From an uncultured Bacteroidales bacterium (GTDB lineage Bacteria; Bacteroidota; Bacteroidia; Bacteroidales; Muribaculaceae): a DNA stretch of 31,376 nucleotides. The notes under the pieces are model-generated. The model was not told where the DNA came from. It saw nothing but the letters and a program-made list of their open reading frames with translations, and ran no database searches. Within the stretch, counting starts at the first letter, position 1. Each line of letters starts with the position of its first letter. Below are positions 1 to 6,957 of this stretch, in pieces. A program made the position numbers and the translations under genes. Location of the stretch: NCBI GenBank assembly GCA_905210435.1, contig CAJLWO010000028.1, positions 1 to 31,376 on the forward strand. The letters run 5' to 3'.

Positions 1-175
1 GTCTATGATCTTTGGATAACATGATTATATTGCCACGGACTTATGCAACTGTGCCAAAATTAATTAAAGGAAGTTGCGGCACCACCGCCGGGCTGTCGTA
101 TCATCGCTTTAGCGCTTCGCTTGCGAAGAATCGAGCCTGAGGTCTCGACCGAAAGGCTTCCATCCCTAACTCAGA

Positions 176-228
176 ATACAGCGAGCTTCGGCACCACTTA
201 GTGTGGATCCGAGGCTCGCTTGCTGTAT
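176..228. repeat. Long imperfect hairpin
   Basis: ATACAGCGAGC (176-186) pairs with GCTCGC (214-219) and, after a 4-nt bulge, TGTAT (224-228). The loop contains the smaller palindrome CACTTAGTG and ends in ATCCGAG directly before the right arm. The same ATnCGAG box precedes the right arms of the hairpins at 1164, 1257, 2953 and 3037, so this may belong to that family. Confidence 0.6.
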
Positions 229-613
229 GGTAGGGCGCGAGGCTGTTTACCGTACAGCCCTGCCGAGGGGCTGTCGGGGTGTGGTGCGGAACTCGCACAA
301 GGATTGTCATATTTGAGTAGGCATCGGCAGCAGCTCTGTGGCCGGGGCTTAGGGGTATGCCGCGATTGCGTCCACTACGTTGTCGTTCTTCATCGTTTTG
401 GACGGGCAACGGGTGGTTGGGCGAGCCTTGCAATTATCGGCAACTCCGAGAGGGAACGGGGTCAGAACGCTGTCATTCCCGTTTTGGGGAACTTATGAAC
501 CTTGCCGTTTTTCCACTCGCGAAGTTAGAATGGACGTCTACGACTGGCAAGGGTACATAAATCGTCTGCAAAATTCTTCCTTTTTCTCTACGACAATTTT
601 CGTGCCAGCGAGA

Positions 614-640
614 GCTGAGCGGAGCTTGCTCCGGCTTAGC
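614..640. repeat. GC-rich hairpin
   Basis: GCTGAGCGGAGC and GCTCCGGCTTAGC form a nearly perfect stem with a 2-nt spacer, with one mismatch and one bulge. It lies 160 bp upstream of the small gene at 800. There is no T-run, so terminator function is not supported. Confidence 0.5.
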
Positions 641-799
641 CGAGAGCAGCCGAAAATGCGCCTTGCGAAAAAGAGTAATTTGTGCGCCGACCCTTGACTT
701 GGTCTATCGCAGCCTGGGCTGCTGCATGTCTCATTCTTTTGTTGCGGTGTAAAAATCGAGCTAAGGCCCACAAGTTCAACCCCTCAAAACTTCAAAATC

Positions 800-1045
800 A
801 TGACAGCTTCAGTTCAGACCTCGTTCTTCACCTCTCTCGAAAACGCCGAAAACATCAGCCGCAAGGCTCGCCGTTCCAACCGCCCTCAGCTCCGTATGTT
901 CCAAGTCGATGTAGAAAACTTCGACAACGAAGTGGAGTCCTACGAAATCGAGGCCTACACAATGGCCGAAGCCGCCGAAATCGCCCAGAGCCGCTTTGGT
1001 GCCGATGCCTACAATATGAATATCTACTCGGTGAGCGAGTTCTAA
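800..1045 (+). CDS. Small hypothetical protein (81 aa)
   Basis: I do not recognise the family. The protein is soluble, with no signal peptide or membrane segment. The first 30 residues are Ser/Arg-rich. The rest is acidic, with an alternating FQVDVENFD / YEIEAYT strand-like stretch and then an Ala/Glu helix (MAEAAEIAQSRFG). The start is supported by the leader AACTTCAAAATCATG, almost identical to that of the gene at 2086, which suggests both are expressed in the same way. A UUCG hairpin follows 17 bp after the stop. The regular codon use and shared leader make it more credible than the overlapping frames. Small proteins of this kind are common in the accessory regions of Bacteroidales conjugative elements, but the role is unknown. 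Confidence 0.75.
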   Translation: MTASVQTSFFTSLENAENISRKARRSNRPQLRMFQVDVENFDNEVESYEIEAYTMAEAAEIAQSRFGADAYNMNIYSVSEF

Positions 1046-1062
1046 TCCGCTACTCACTCCTT

Positions 1063-1082
1063 ACAGCTCCTTCGGGGGCTGT
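1063..1082 (+). terminator. UUCG-loop hairpin after small gene
   Basis: ACAGCTCC-TTCG-GGGGCTGT forms an 8-bp stem with one G-T pair and a UUCG tetraloop, 17 bp after the stop of the 81-aa gene. No clean T-run follows, so it may be a weak terminator or an RNA-stabilising 3' end. A similar UUCG hairpin follows the gene ending at 2892. Confidence 0.55.
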
Positions 1083-1163
1083 TGCCGTGCTACCGCACTT
1101 TGTCGGTAAACCGCTTCGCGCCTGATTTGTTTAACGCCATTCCGGCACCGCCTCTATGCCGTG

Positions 1164-1235
1164 GGAGCGGTCAGACCCTCCGCAAAGGTGGGTGCTCCGG
1201 GCAGGTGCCTTCCGGCCATCCGAGCTGACCGCTCC
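1164..1235. repeat. Hairpin A, copy 1 (conserved loop, variable stem)
   Basis: GGAGCGGTCAG (1164-1174) pairs perfectly with CTGACCGCTCC (1225-1235) across a 50-nt loop. The loop ends with CTCCGGGC, GGTGCCTT and CGGCCATCCGAG blocks. These loop blocks recur at 2981-3008 inside a hairpin with a completely different but again complementary stem, so pairing is kept while the stem sequence changes. Confidence 0.65.
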
Positions 1236-1256
1236 TTCCTCACAAAAAATCCACAG

Positions 1257-1323
1257 CGGCAAGTTGACTTCCGGCAGGTCGGCCTCCAGTCGGTTCGCTC
1301 TCGCGACATTCGAGAACTTGCCG
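1257..1323. repeat. Hairpin B, copy 1 (conserved loop, variable stem)
   Basis: CGGCAAGTT (1257-1265) pairs with AACTTGCCG (1315-1323). The 3' part of the loop, GGTTCGCTC-CGCGACAT-CGAG, is shared with the hairpin at 3037-3101, whose stem is different. The right arm starts immediately after the CGAG box in both copies. Confidence 0.65.
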
Positions 1324-2085
1324 AGTAAGCATAGCCGGTGAGGCATCGAGATAGTAAGTTCGCTGTGTGTGAGTTGTAGTTCGGCATTGCTTCGTGAGGG
1401 TGAACGATTCGTATTGTGGTCGGGTGAAGCACAGCCGTGATCGGCGCCGGTGTTCCACACGGGTTATTGCTGTCGCGCCATCGGGAAGCGGTAATGCCAC
1501 AGCCTCGAAATGTTGGCACAGCCATTTGCCTTCGTTGTGATGATATGGTGTTGCACAGCCGTTCATAGGGTCTGACTTTCGGGCGCAACGACACCGCCGT
1601 TGCTTCCACGACCGAAGACGTTCTCCGTAGTTTGGGGTCTCTCTGTATCGGGAGCAGGTAATATGCAGCGGTGCTCTTGGCTGCGTCCGCATCTCGACAG
1701 TCTTTGCCCCGTCCTTGTACACGTACCGCTGAACCTGCTGCCGTGACGAGTGCGGAGTGACTTGTCTGGTCTCTCCGGCGGGGCAGTTTGGCCGAGTTGT
1801 CTGCGGTTAGTTTTCTGTTTGCCTTTTCCGTATTTGGGGACGTGACCCACGGCTTATTTTTCCTGTCGCAAAGGTAGGACTGACCGTTCATCGCAAAACA
1901 AGCCCTCCGGGATTATCTGCATGATTTTTTATAAATCTCCACCTTACAGGTAGTATTTACCGGCTTTGCCTTAAAAATTCACTTGAAATTTTTGCTTGTC
2001 CCTCACTTTCTCAGTTCTCCCAAATATTGCAACGTAAAAATTAAGAGCCTCGGCTCACATCTCAAACCCCAAACACTTCAAAATC
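1324..2085. other. Gene-free stretch with 5' leader of next gene
   Basis: Minus-strand open frames of up to 245 codons cross this stretch, but three overlap each other in different frames. They are rich in Arg, Ser, Pro and Thr and run through the hairpins, so I treat them as by-products of the base composition. The last 150 bp are AT-richer and should hold the promoter of the gene at 2086, although no clear TAnnTTTG box is visible. Confidence 0.5.
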
Positions 2086-2373
2086 ATGGCAAAGAAAACT
2101 AAAAAATCCGCAGAAAACATCGCAGCTCAAACCGCAGCTCCCACCGTCGATACTACTCCGACCGTAACTCCCAAGCTCATCGTGGCTCAGCGCAAGTTCA
2201 ACCGCTGGTACGTATACTTCAAGGGCGTGGCCCCCAAGGACAACGTCGGCTGCGGATGCAAAACCGCCAAAAGCGCTATCCGTTACATGCACCTGCTCAA
2301 AGCCCGCTACGGAGCGACGATTTCCCAAACCATCTACGAACGCCTCCAGTTCGAGGCCGCAAGGGAGGCGTAA
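2086..2373 (+). CDS. Small basic hypothetical protein (95 aa)
   Basis: Family not recognised. The N-terminus is a Lys/Ala/Thr-rich, probably disordered tail (residues 1-38). It is followed by a compact basic domain with RKFNRWYVYFKG, a Cys pair in GCGCKTAKSAIRYMHLL and a C-terminal helix. The aromatic and basic residues would suit nucleic-acid binding, but that is only inference. The start is fixed by the leader ACTTCAAAATCATG, shared with the gene at 800. It is the first of three closely spaced plus-strand genes (gaps of 46 and 11 bp), probably one operon ending at the hairpin at 2914. Confidence 0.75.
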   Translation: MAKKTKKSAENIAAQTAAPTVDTTPTVTPKLIVAQRKFNRWYVYFKGVAPKDNVGCGCKTAKSAIRYMHLLKARYGATISQTIYERLQFEAAREA

Positions 2374-2419
2374 GCCTCTCTTGCTTTCCCTGCAAGTCAA
2401 ACCCTCAAGATTCACGACC

Positions 2420-2626
2420 ATGCAACGCGAATATACCTGTTACACAACTTCCGGCAAATGGAACTTCTATGCCGACGATGACTTAGATTCCATAAGGCTC
2501 AGTCTTTTCTACTGTTGGCGCGACGGCGAAAACTTTGTCCGCGTGGAACGCCGTCAAGGCGCCGAACACTATACGCTGCGCATCTCTCATATCGACCACA
2601 ATTCACACGAAACATTCACCCTCTAA
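2420..2626 (+). CDS. Small hypothetical protein (68 aa)
   Basis: Starts at the ATG at 2420, after an A/C-rich leader like that of the upstream gene. A longer in-frame start at 2381 would run back into the upstream intergenic sequence. The protein is rich in aromatic residues (YTCYTTSGKWNFYADDD, LFYCWRDGENFVRVERR) and reads like a small beta-rich domain with no membrane segment. It is the middle gene of the 2086-2892 operon. It resembles in size and style the small DUF proteins carried by Bacteroidales conjugative transposons, but I cannot assign a named family. Confidence 0.7.
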   Translation: MQREYTCYTTSGKWNFYADDDLDSIRLSLFYCWRDGENFVRVERRQGAEHYTLRISHIDHNSHETFTL

Positions 2627-2637
2627 AATCCAAAGCA

Positions 2638-2892
2638 ATGCAAATCGACTACAACAAGTTCACCGAGTCAGAACTGCGGGTAATCCTCGAAGCCGCACGG
2701 ACAATCAACTTCGCCTTCGGGACGCAGTTCCCGAGCATGAAGGAGCAGATGGCTCTCCTGATTGAAGACTTCCAGTTTCGCGCAATCAATCAGATTGTCA
2801 TTCAGTCGCACAACGCCATTCGTTCAAAGTACATCGCCCGTGGCATCGACCCCGATGCACCGAACTTCGTTCCCGACAGCCTGGAGAAATAA
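2638..2892 (+). CDS. Small helical hypothetical protein (84 aa)
   Basis: The start is the ATG at 2638, 11 bp after the upstream stop. An earlier in-frame ATG at 2515 would overlap the neighbouring gene by more than 100 bp and is unlikely. The protein is predominantly helical: an ELRVILEAARTINFAFG helix, a second helix around EQMALLIEDFQFRAINQIV, and a C-terminal segment ending in PNFVPDSLEK. No catalytic motif, signal peptide or membrane segment is visible. It is the last gene of the three-gene operon and is followed 21 bp later by a perfect UUCG hairpin. Function unknown. Confidence 0.7.
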   Translation: MQIDYNKFTESELRVILEAARTINFAFGTQFPSMKEQMALLIEDFQFRAINQIVIQSHNAIRSKYIARGIDPDAPNFVPDSLEK

Positions 2893-2913
2893 CTTCTCCA
2901 AACTGTCCGCATC

Positions 2914-2937
2914 GGCGGCTCCCTTCGGGGAGTCGCC
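2914..2937 (+). terminator. Perfect UUCG hairpin
   Basis: GGCGGCTCCC-TTCG-GGGAGTCGCC forms a 10-bp stem (one G-T pair) capped by UUCG, followed by AAATTTTG. It is the probable 3' end of the 2086-2892 operon. It parallels the UUCG hairpin at 1063, and in both places two long hairpins with related loops follow. Confidence 0.65.
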
Positions 2938-2952
2938 AAATTTTGCAATAAT

Positions 2953-3016
2953 GGCATTTTGCCCTGCGGTTACAACGATCTCCGGGCGGTGCCTTGCGGC
3001 CATCCGAGAAAATGCC
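2953..3016. repeat. Hairpin A, copy 2
   Basis: GGCATTTT (2953-2960) pairs with AAAATGCC (3009-3016). The loop carries the CTCCGGGC / GGTGCCTT / CGGCCATCCGAG blocks of the hairpin at 1164-1235, while the stem shares nothing with it. Conserved loop plus compensatory stems points to selection on structure. Confidence 0.65.
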
Positions 3017-3036
3017 GAGCGATATTGGACCGTAGC

Positions 3037-3101
3037 AGGGCAAGCCCTTTAGCCGTGAGGGCTGCCGGGCAGGTTCGCTCCCGCGACATCCGAGTTGCCC
3101 T
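3037..3101. repeat. Hairpin B, copy 2
   Basis: AGGGCAA (3037-3043) pairs with TTGCCCT (3095-3101). The loop contains GGTTCGCTCCCGCGACAT and CCGAG, matching the hairpin at 1257-1323 apart from single-base changes. It contains a further internal pairing, GCCCT with AGGGC. Confidence 0.6.
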
Positions 3102-3583
3102 AAATAATTCGATATTACCAGTAGACAAAAGCCCCGATTGTTGACTATCGTAAATCCGGATCATTCAAATCCAGTGTGCCCGTGAATATATCAATACCCA
3201 AATGATGTCAGTCGTTCAGCACGTAGCACTTTGTGGATATTGACACCGAAGCTGTTTGCGCCCCCTGTATTCCGCAATGAAAAGAAAGCAAAAAGTTATT
3301 GGTTTTAGCGTCCGGGGGCAATCGGCAGTCTGTGAAGCTCCGTCGCATGGGTCGCTTGTCGGTCATATCTGATTGGAGTTACGGCACAAAGCACTGATTT
3401 TCCTTCACAAAGGTAGTACAGCCATTCACCGCAGCAAGGGCAGGTTTGCACTCCGTGTTCCTCCGTTTTTCGATACTCTGCAAAACGGCAATCACCCTTG
3501 CTCTTCGGTTCATTACCGGCTGCACTTATACCTGTTCGTAAAATCAAAAGTGCTTCGGCACATAACTCTTAAATCAATCAGAT
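3102..3583. other. Gene-free stretch
   Basis: No supported gene. A 32-codon open frame from 3277 (start MKRKQKVIGF) has a plausible A-rich leader but soon becomes low-complexity, so it is not called. The right end provides the leader of the small gene at 3584. Confidence 0.45.
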
Positions 3584-3826
3584 ATGATACTTCCCGACAA
3601 ACGACCCGTTCAGAGCGACTTCGCAAACCTCACAGACTACTCGCTCGAATGCCCCAAGGGCGCAAGAAAGTTCTTCGCTTTCATTCATTTCACGGATGAA
3701 TCCACGTGTCTCTGGTCAAACATCTTCACGTTCAACCGCTCCTGCGCACTGATGCTCACAATGGAAAAATTCGGCGACTGCCTCGAATATGTTTCGAGCA
3801 TCAATATCCACGAGCAGGATTATTGA
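3584..3826 (+). CDS. Small hypothetical protein (80 aa)
   Basis: Family not recognised. It reads as a folded soluble protein with a balanced mix of aromatic and acidic residues (LTDYSLECPKGARKFFAFIHF, FGDCLEYVSSINIHEQDY). It has three Cys residues, no signal peptide and no membrane segment. The ATG at 3584 follows an AT-rich leader (AAATCAATCAGAT), typical of Bacteroidota. A GAAA-loop hairpin sits 24 bp after the stop. It stands alone between non-coding, hairpin-rich DNA, as does the gene at 800. Function unknown. Confidence 0.65.
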   Translation: MILPDKRPVQSDFANLTDYSLECPKGARKFFAFIHFTDESTCLWSNIFTFNRSCALMLTMEKFGDCLEYVSSINIHEQDY

Positions 3827-3849
3827 ACGACCCTCGCTTCCTCTCCGCG

Positions 3850-3871
3850 AAGCTCCGAGAAATCGGGGCTT
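3850..3871 (+). terminator. GAAA-tetraloop hairpin
   Basis: AAGCTCCGA-GAAA-TCGGGGCTT is a 9-bp stem with a GNRA loop, followed by TTG. It lies just after the 80-aa gene and is a likely terminator or stable 3' end. Confidence 0.6.
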
Positions 3872-4022
3872 TTGCCGTATTTGCAGATTCATTATTCAAC
3901 CGAGTTACCATTTGTTTATAGCGTTCATCTTTTCAGACCCACCTGGCTGGTGGCGTCCGTCGGCCATACAAACCTCCCTCTGTACTCCGCTTGCTGCCTA
4001 CATCCTTCCAAGCCCGAGCATC

Positions 4023-4235
4023 GTTGGTCGAGGCTCCGCTTCACTCCACTTCGACTAACGACCGCTTCGGCTTTCGGGTCGAGAGATTGCCGTCTCCGTC
4101 TCCATTATCGCTTACACCGACACCGCTCCTGCGTCACGGTGTCGGGCCGCTGCCATTGCGCCTGGGACAACAAACTCTCTTGGCATCTCCATTTCCGCTT
4201 CCTCATCGACACCTCCGTTTCACTTCGGTGTCGAT
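4023..4235. repeat. Hairpin array, block 1
   Basis: Four hairpins follow one another. GTTGGTCGA/TCGACTAAC is at 4023-4059. CGACC/GGTCG is at 4059-4081. CCGACACCG/CGGTGTCGG is at 4117-4145. ATCGACACC/GGTGTCGAT is at 4205-4235. The second and third recur in block 2 with the same spacing. Loops are pyrimidine-rich, of the TCCGCTTCACTCC kind. Confidence 0.65.
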
Positions 4236-4537
4236 GCTCTCCAATTCCGATGCGCCCCGAAACCTCCGCTTGCTTTTCCGACTTGTAAGGACAGGCATCT
4301 TCACTCCGTCCTCCGGTCGGCGCACTGCCGCCGGCCGCCACCATCCTCCCACCCATAAGAGGACTGATGAACGCACGGTGTTTAGCCCGTGGCACTCGCT
4401 TCATTTATCGCCGAGGGCAGGAATGTTGTCGGCTTCGATTATCTTCCCCTCCCGGAATGTGTCTGTCGCAATGGCTTTTAACCGCTCATTCCGTCAGTCG
4501 CTTGCCTCCCCAACATCGCCGGCTCCGAGCATCGCTG

Positions 4538-4717
4538 TTCACGGGTCGTGCCTCCCTGTGAATAGCGACCGCTTCGGCTCTCGGGTCGAGAGATTGTAGC
4601 CTCCGTCTCCATTCTCGCTTCCTCCCGACACCGCTCCTGCGTCACGGTGTCGGGTCGCTGCCATTACGCCTACATCAATAAACTCTCTTTGACGGCTCCG
4701 CTTCTCTCCGCTGTCAA
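4538..4717. repeat. Hairpin array, block 2
   Basis: TTCACGGG/CCCTGTGAA is at 4538-4562 and the CGACC/GGTCG hairpin at 4565-4587. CCCGACACCG/CGGTGTCGGG, a perfect 10-bp stem, is at 4624-4654. TTGACGGC/GCTGTCAA (one G-T pair) is at 4689-4717. The two middle hairpins duplicate those of block 1, about 507 bp away. Confidence 0.65.
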
Positions 4718-5252
4718 CCCGACACCTCAGCTTGCTTTTCCGAGCCGTCGATGCCGAGATGCTGCGCTCCTTCCTCCAATCGCACGGTAGCCATACTGAC
4801 AGCCGAGTTCTCCCACCCACAAGGAGTAGAAGCCGACAACATTCCAAGCCCACGGCCTTCTTCCGTTATCCGTCTGCGACGCTGACCTCGCCCCGCGCCC
4901 CGATGGGCGGTGCGCCGACTGACAACTTCGCTCCGGCAGCAGTGTCAACCACTGCGTCAACTCCGGGCAGCCTGCGGCTCACGGCGAGGGAGGGCCGGCT
5001 TACTGTCTGCGGTGCAAGCTCCTCGACAGAAAGCCTGTCGCTCCATTGCATTACACGACACCCTCCATTCGCCGTTTGCCCCGAGTGGACTCCGTTCCTT
5101 TGCCCCTGCCTACCTCCGCTTCGCGCCCTGTGTCATCACCGCCCATCGCCAACGTTCAGCCCCTCGTCTTGATAAATGTATCTGCGCCGAGGGAGAGCGG
5201 AGTGCTGCCGTATACGCGAAAATCCGTAAACTGGATTTTCACGCACAAGGAA

Positions 5253-5313
5253 GCGATTTTACCGCCCGTTCTGCATATTCCGCGAGGGCGTAAGGCTCGG
5301 AACGCACACGAGC
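5253..5313. repeat. Diverged direct repeat, copy 1
   Basis: Matches 5486-5559 in the order GCGATTTTACCGC, TCTGCATATTCCG, GAGGGCG, AAGG, TCGGAACG, ACGAGC. The TTCCG...CGGAA ends can form a small stem around the GAGGGCG block. Confidence 0.7.
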
Positions 5314-5343
5314 ACAGCGCAATGGGGGCTCTCCGAGGGCAAA

Positions 5344-5431
5344 CAGGGGGCGAAAATCGTCCCCTGCACCCCTTAAATCGCTCATTCTTCGCTCTTTGCA
5401 AATTTCAACTCAGGGAATAAGTTGAATTTGC
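5344..5431. other. Palindrome + conserved box + AT hairpin, copy 1 (oriT-like?)
   Basis: A GC-rich palindrome (CAGGGGGCGA-aaa-TCGTCCCCTG, 5344-5366) is followed by CTCATTCTTC (5381-5390). ATTTCAA comes 11 bp further on, then the AT-rich inverted repeat GCAAATTTCAACT / AGTTGAATTTGC (5398-5431). The same three-part layout is repeated at 7182-7268. The design would suit a transfer origin or another protein-bound site, but no relaxase gene is present in the window, so the function is a guess. Confidence 0.45.
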
Positions 5432-5485
5432 TTGAAAAATCACGTTAAAAAGTGTTTAACTGTGTTTGAGGCGCAATCTTGCATA

Positions 5486-5559
5486 GCGATTTTACCGCAC
5501 AATCGGGTCGGCTCTCTGCATATTCCGAGAGGGCGCAAGGGGTCGGAACGAAAACGAGC
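5486..5559. repeat. Diverged direct repeat, copy 2
   Basis: Second copy of the repeat at 5253-5313, about 233 bp away, with a few substitutions and an insertion after the CCGCAC block. It lies directly upstream of the promoter at 5593-5630. Confidence 0.7.
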
Positions 5560-5592
5560 GACAGATACTATGGAGACTGCCAAATTTTTTCG

Positions 5593-5630
5593 TGACAATT
5601 TGTCAGAATCGACGAAAAAACTTAATTTTG
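5593..5630 (+). promoter_or_regulatory. Bacteroidota promoter with overlapping palindrome
   Basis: A -33 TTTG (5599-5602) and a -7 TAATTTTG (5623-5630) are separated by 20 bp, matching the TTTG / TAnnTTTG consensus. The perfect palindrome TGACAA-T-TTGTCA (5593-5605) covers the -33 box and looks like an operator. The predicted start near 5637 is only about 70 nt before a terminator, so the product would be a short RNA. Confidence 0.7.
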
Positions 5631-5634
5631 CATC

Positions 5635-5676
5635 GGACAAAAGAAGTTAGGTCGATGCATTAGACCGAAGCTATCT
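5635..5676. repeat. Direct repeat matching IS110 3' end, copy 1
   Basis: GGACAAAAGAAGTTAGGTC plus a GCTATC end resembles 5716-5755, which holds the 3' end and stop codon of the IS110 transposase. It may be a relic of an earlier related insertion or part of the element's end. Confidence 0.6.
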
Positions 5677-5680
5677 TGTA

Positions 5681-5706
5681 AGAGGCTTTAATCGGCCTCT
5701 TTTTTT
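5681..5706 (+). terminator. Intrinsic terminator
   Basis: AAGAGGC (5681-5687) and GCCTCTT (5696-5702) form a 7-bp stem with an 8-nt loop, and a run of T follows to 5706. It closes the short transcript expected from the promoter at 5593-5630. Confidence 0.75.
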
Positions 5707-5715
5707 GTCGGGTAT

Positions 5716-5755
5716 GGACAAAAGAAGTCAGGTCTCCGCAATACCCGATGCTATC
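5716..5755. repeat. Direct repeat, copy 2 (IS110 3' end)
   Basis: GGACAAAAGAAGTCAGGTC followed by GATGCTATC. It contains the transposase stop codon (5728-5730) and repeats 5635-5676 at an offset of 81 bp. Confidence 0.6.
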
Positions 5756-6768
5756 CCGGCTGAAGCATGGATAAAATCAGGGTCGTAATTCTCATTCTTT
5801 CTCCATATCGTATATATGATTATCAAGAGCTTGCGTTCTACCGCTACAAGCCCTTTCAGCTTGCTCGTTCCTGTATTTCTTTCCGCAATTCGTTGATAGA
5901 GATCAACAAACTTTCCTGTGCCATGCGTGGCTGCCGTCATCGCAGGCATGTATAGAAGCCGCCTGATGTAGCGGTTACCTTTCTTTGAGATATGCGTTCG
6001 CCCGGCATAATCTCCCGATTGTCTTTCCACGATATCGAAACCGGCGAAACTCGTTACCTGCCTGGTATTCGCAAACATCTCAAATCCATTGACTTCGCAA
6101 ATGATTTGGATTGCAACCAGCTCGCTGATGCCCTTGATTGTCGCAACCTTCTGAATCTTGCGCTTGAAGTCATGGTCGGTATAAGCGAGTTTCTTCAGTT
6201 CCGCCTCCTCATGCTCGATCATATCGCCGAGGCACAGTATGTGTTCTTCCTCGGACTGTAAGATGCTTTTAGGTGTGCGCTTGGTCGATTTGTACGCGGC
6301 GAGGCGCGTCATGGCCCTGGAGCGTTCCTTTTTGAGCGCGAGTATATGGCGGCTCAAAGTCCGCAGCTCATGGTAGTTGCCAGTCATGGGAGTCCATAAC
6401 TTCAGGGGAAACATACAGCCATAGCGGGCGATGATCTTAGCGTCCACCTTGTCGTTCTTGGTCTTGATATTCTCCACCTTCGTGAAGTTCTTGATCTTGG
6501 TCGGCAGCACGACGCTCACCGCCCATCCGACTTCATGACAGTAGTCAACGAAGTTCTCATGGTATACTCCCGTTGACTCAAGGACAACGGTGCTGATACA
6601 CCGCTTCGTCTTCGAGGCTACATGGAGCAACAGTTCCGAATACCCTTTCGGAGTATTGGAGAATGACTTAGTGCCCACAACCTTCTGTGTAGCCTTTTCG
6701 AGGATGGCGACTTCAAGGGTCTTTTTCGACACATCCACGCCGATGATGAATTCTTTTAGCTCACTCAT
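5728..6768 (-). CDS. IS110-family transposase (DEDD recombinase)
   Basis: This is a 346-aa recombinase that moves the element. The N-terminal RuvC-like DEDD domain is intact: D12 in IIGVDVSKKT, E64 in VVLESTGVYH, and D106 and D109 in KNDKVDAKIIARYG. A helical linker follows at about 135-195. The C-terminal Transposase_20 domain begins near VATIKGISELVAI and contains S261 in HISKKGN, the expected catalytic serine. The length is normal for the family and no frameshift is visible, so it is probably active. The start MSELKEFI follows an A/T-rich leader. In IS110-group members the enzyme is guided by a bridge RNA encoded upstream of the gene, and a structured candidate lies there. Confidence 0.93.
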   Translation of the reverse strand: MSELKEFIIGVDVSKKTLEVAILEKATQKVVGTKSFSNTPKGYSELLLHVASKTKRCISTVVLESTGVYHENFVDYCHEVGWAVSVVLPTKIKNFTKVENIKTKNDKVDAKIIARYGCMFPLKLWTPMTGNYHELRTLSRHILALKKERSRAMTRLAAYKSTKRTPKSILQSEEEHILCLGDMIEHEEAELKKLAYTDHDFKRKIQKVATIKGISELVAIQIICEVNGFEMFANTRQVTSFAGFDIVERQSGDYAGRTHISKKGNRYIRRLLYMPAMTAATHGTGKFVDLYQRIAERNTGTSKLKGLVAVERKLLIIIYTIWRKNENYDPDFIHASAGIASGIAET

Positions 6769-6823
6769 ATTCTTTTAGGTTTAATTGCCTGGTTTTCTCT
6801 GCATTCTCTCGTGAGGTCTATTC

Positions 6824-6957
6824 AGAATGAACTGCGTTCTTCTAGGATACTATTCTTGCTTCGATGAGAAAAAATGGAGGATGCGGTAATTAGTCTTTAA
6901 TGTAACCGACATACGTTGTGACGTTGTCTACCTACGGGTCAATATTCCGCATCCTCC
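6824..6957 (-). ncRNA. Candidate IS110 bridge RNA
   Basis: Upstream of the transposase, on its strand, lie nested inverted repeats. The outer stem GGAGGATGCGG (6876-6886) pairs with CCGCATCCTCC (6947-6957), 11 bp perfect with a 60-nt loop. Inside it is a hairpin with arms GACA-T-ACGT and ACGTTGTC. Nearer the gene is a third hairpin with arms AGAATGAAC and GTTCTTCT (6824-6843). Position and multi-loop structure fit the bridge RNAs known for IS110 elements. The ends are approximate, and the target- and donor-binding loops were not assigned. Confidence 0.5.

Larger units (their letters stand above)
1..799. other. Gene-free, hairpin-rich DNA
   Basis: No convincing gene. The open frames here overlap one another on both strands and lack a conserved leader. 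The stretch holds several GC-rich inverted repeats, including CTTCGC/GCGAAG at 115-128 and the larger hairpins listed separately at 176-228 and 614-640. It probably ends in the 5' leader of the small gene at 800. Confidence 0.6.
3872..5252. other. Gene-free pyrimidine-rich hairpin array
   Basis: About 1.4 kb with no credible gene: the frames of 100-200 codons here are Ser/Pro/Arg/Leu-rich and interlocked on both strands. The plus strand is strikingly C/T-rich. From 4023 to 4717 it carries a succession of short perfect or near-perfect hairpins, mostly with pyrimidine-rich loops. Two segments (about 4059-4155 and 4564-4663) are diverged direct repeats about 507 bp apart. Confidence 0.55.

Noticed and set aside
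1154..1891. Minus-strand open frame of 245 codons
   Set aside because: It overlaps other long frames on the same DNA, is rich in Arg/Ser/Thr/Pro without motifs, and crosses perfect hairpins whose loops are conserved elsewhere in non-coding context.
3277..3375. 32-codon open frame MKRKQKVIGF...
   Set aside because: Too short and soon low-complexity, with no stop-linked hairpin or conserved leader.
3991..4599. Plus-strand open frame of 202 codons
   Set aside because: It reads through the pyrimidine-rich hairpin array. The composition is extremely Ser/Pro/Leu/Arg-rich and several other frames are equally open.
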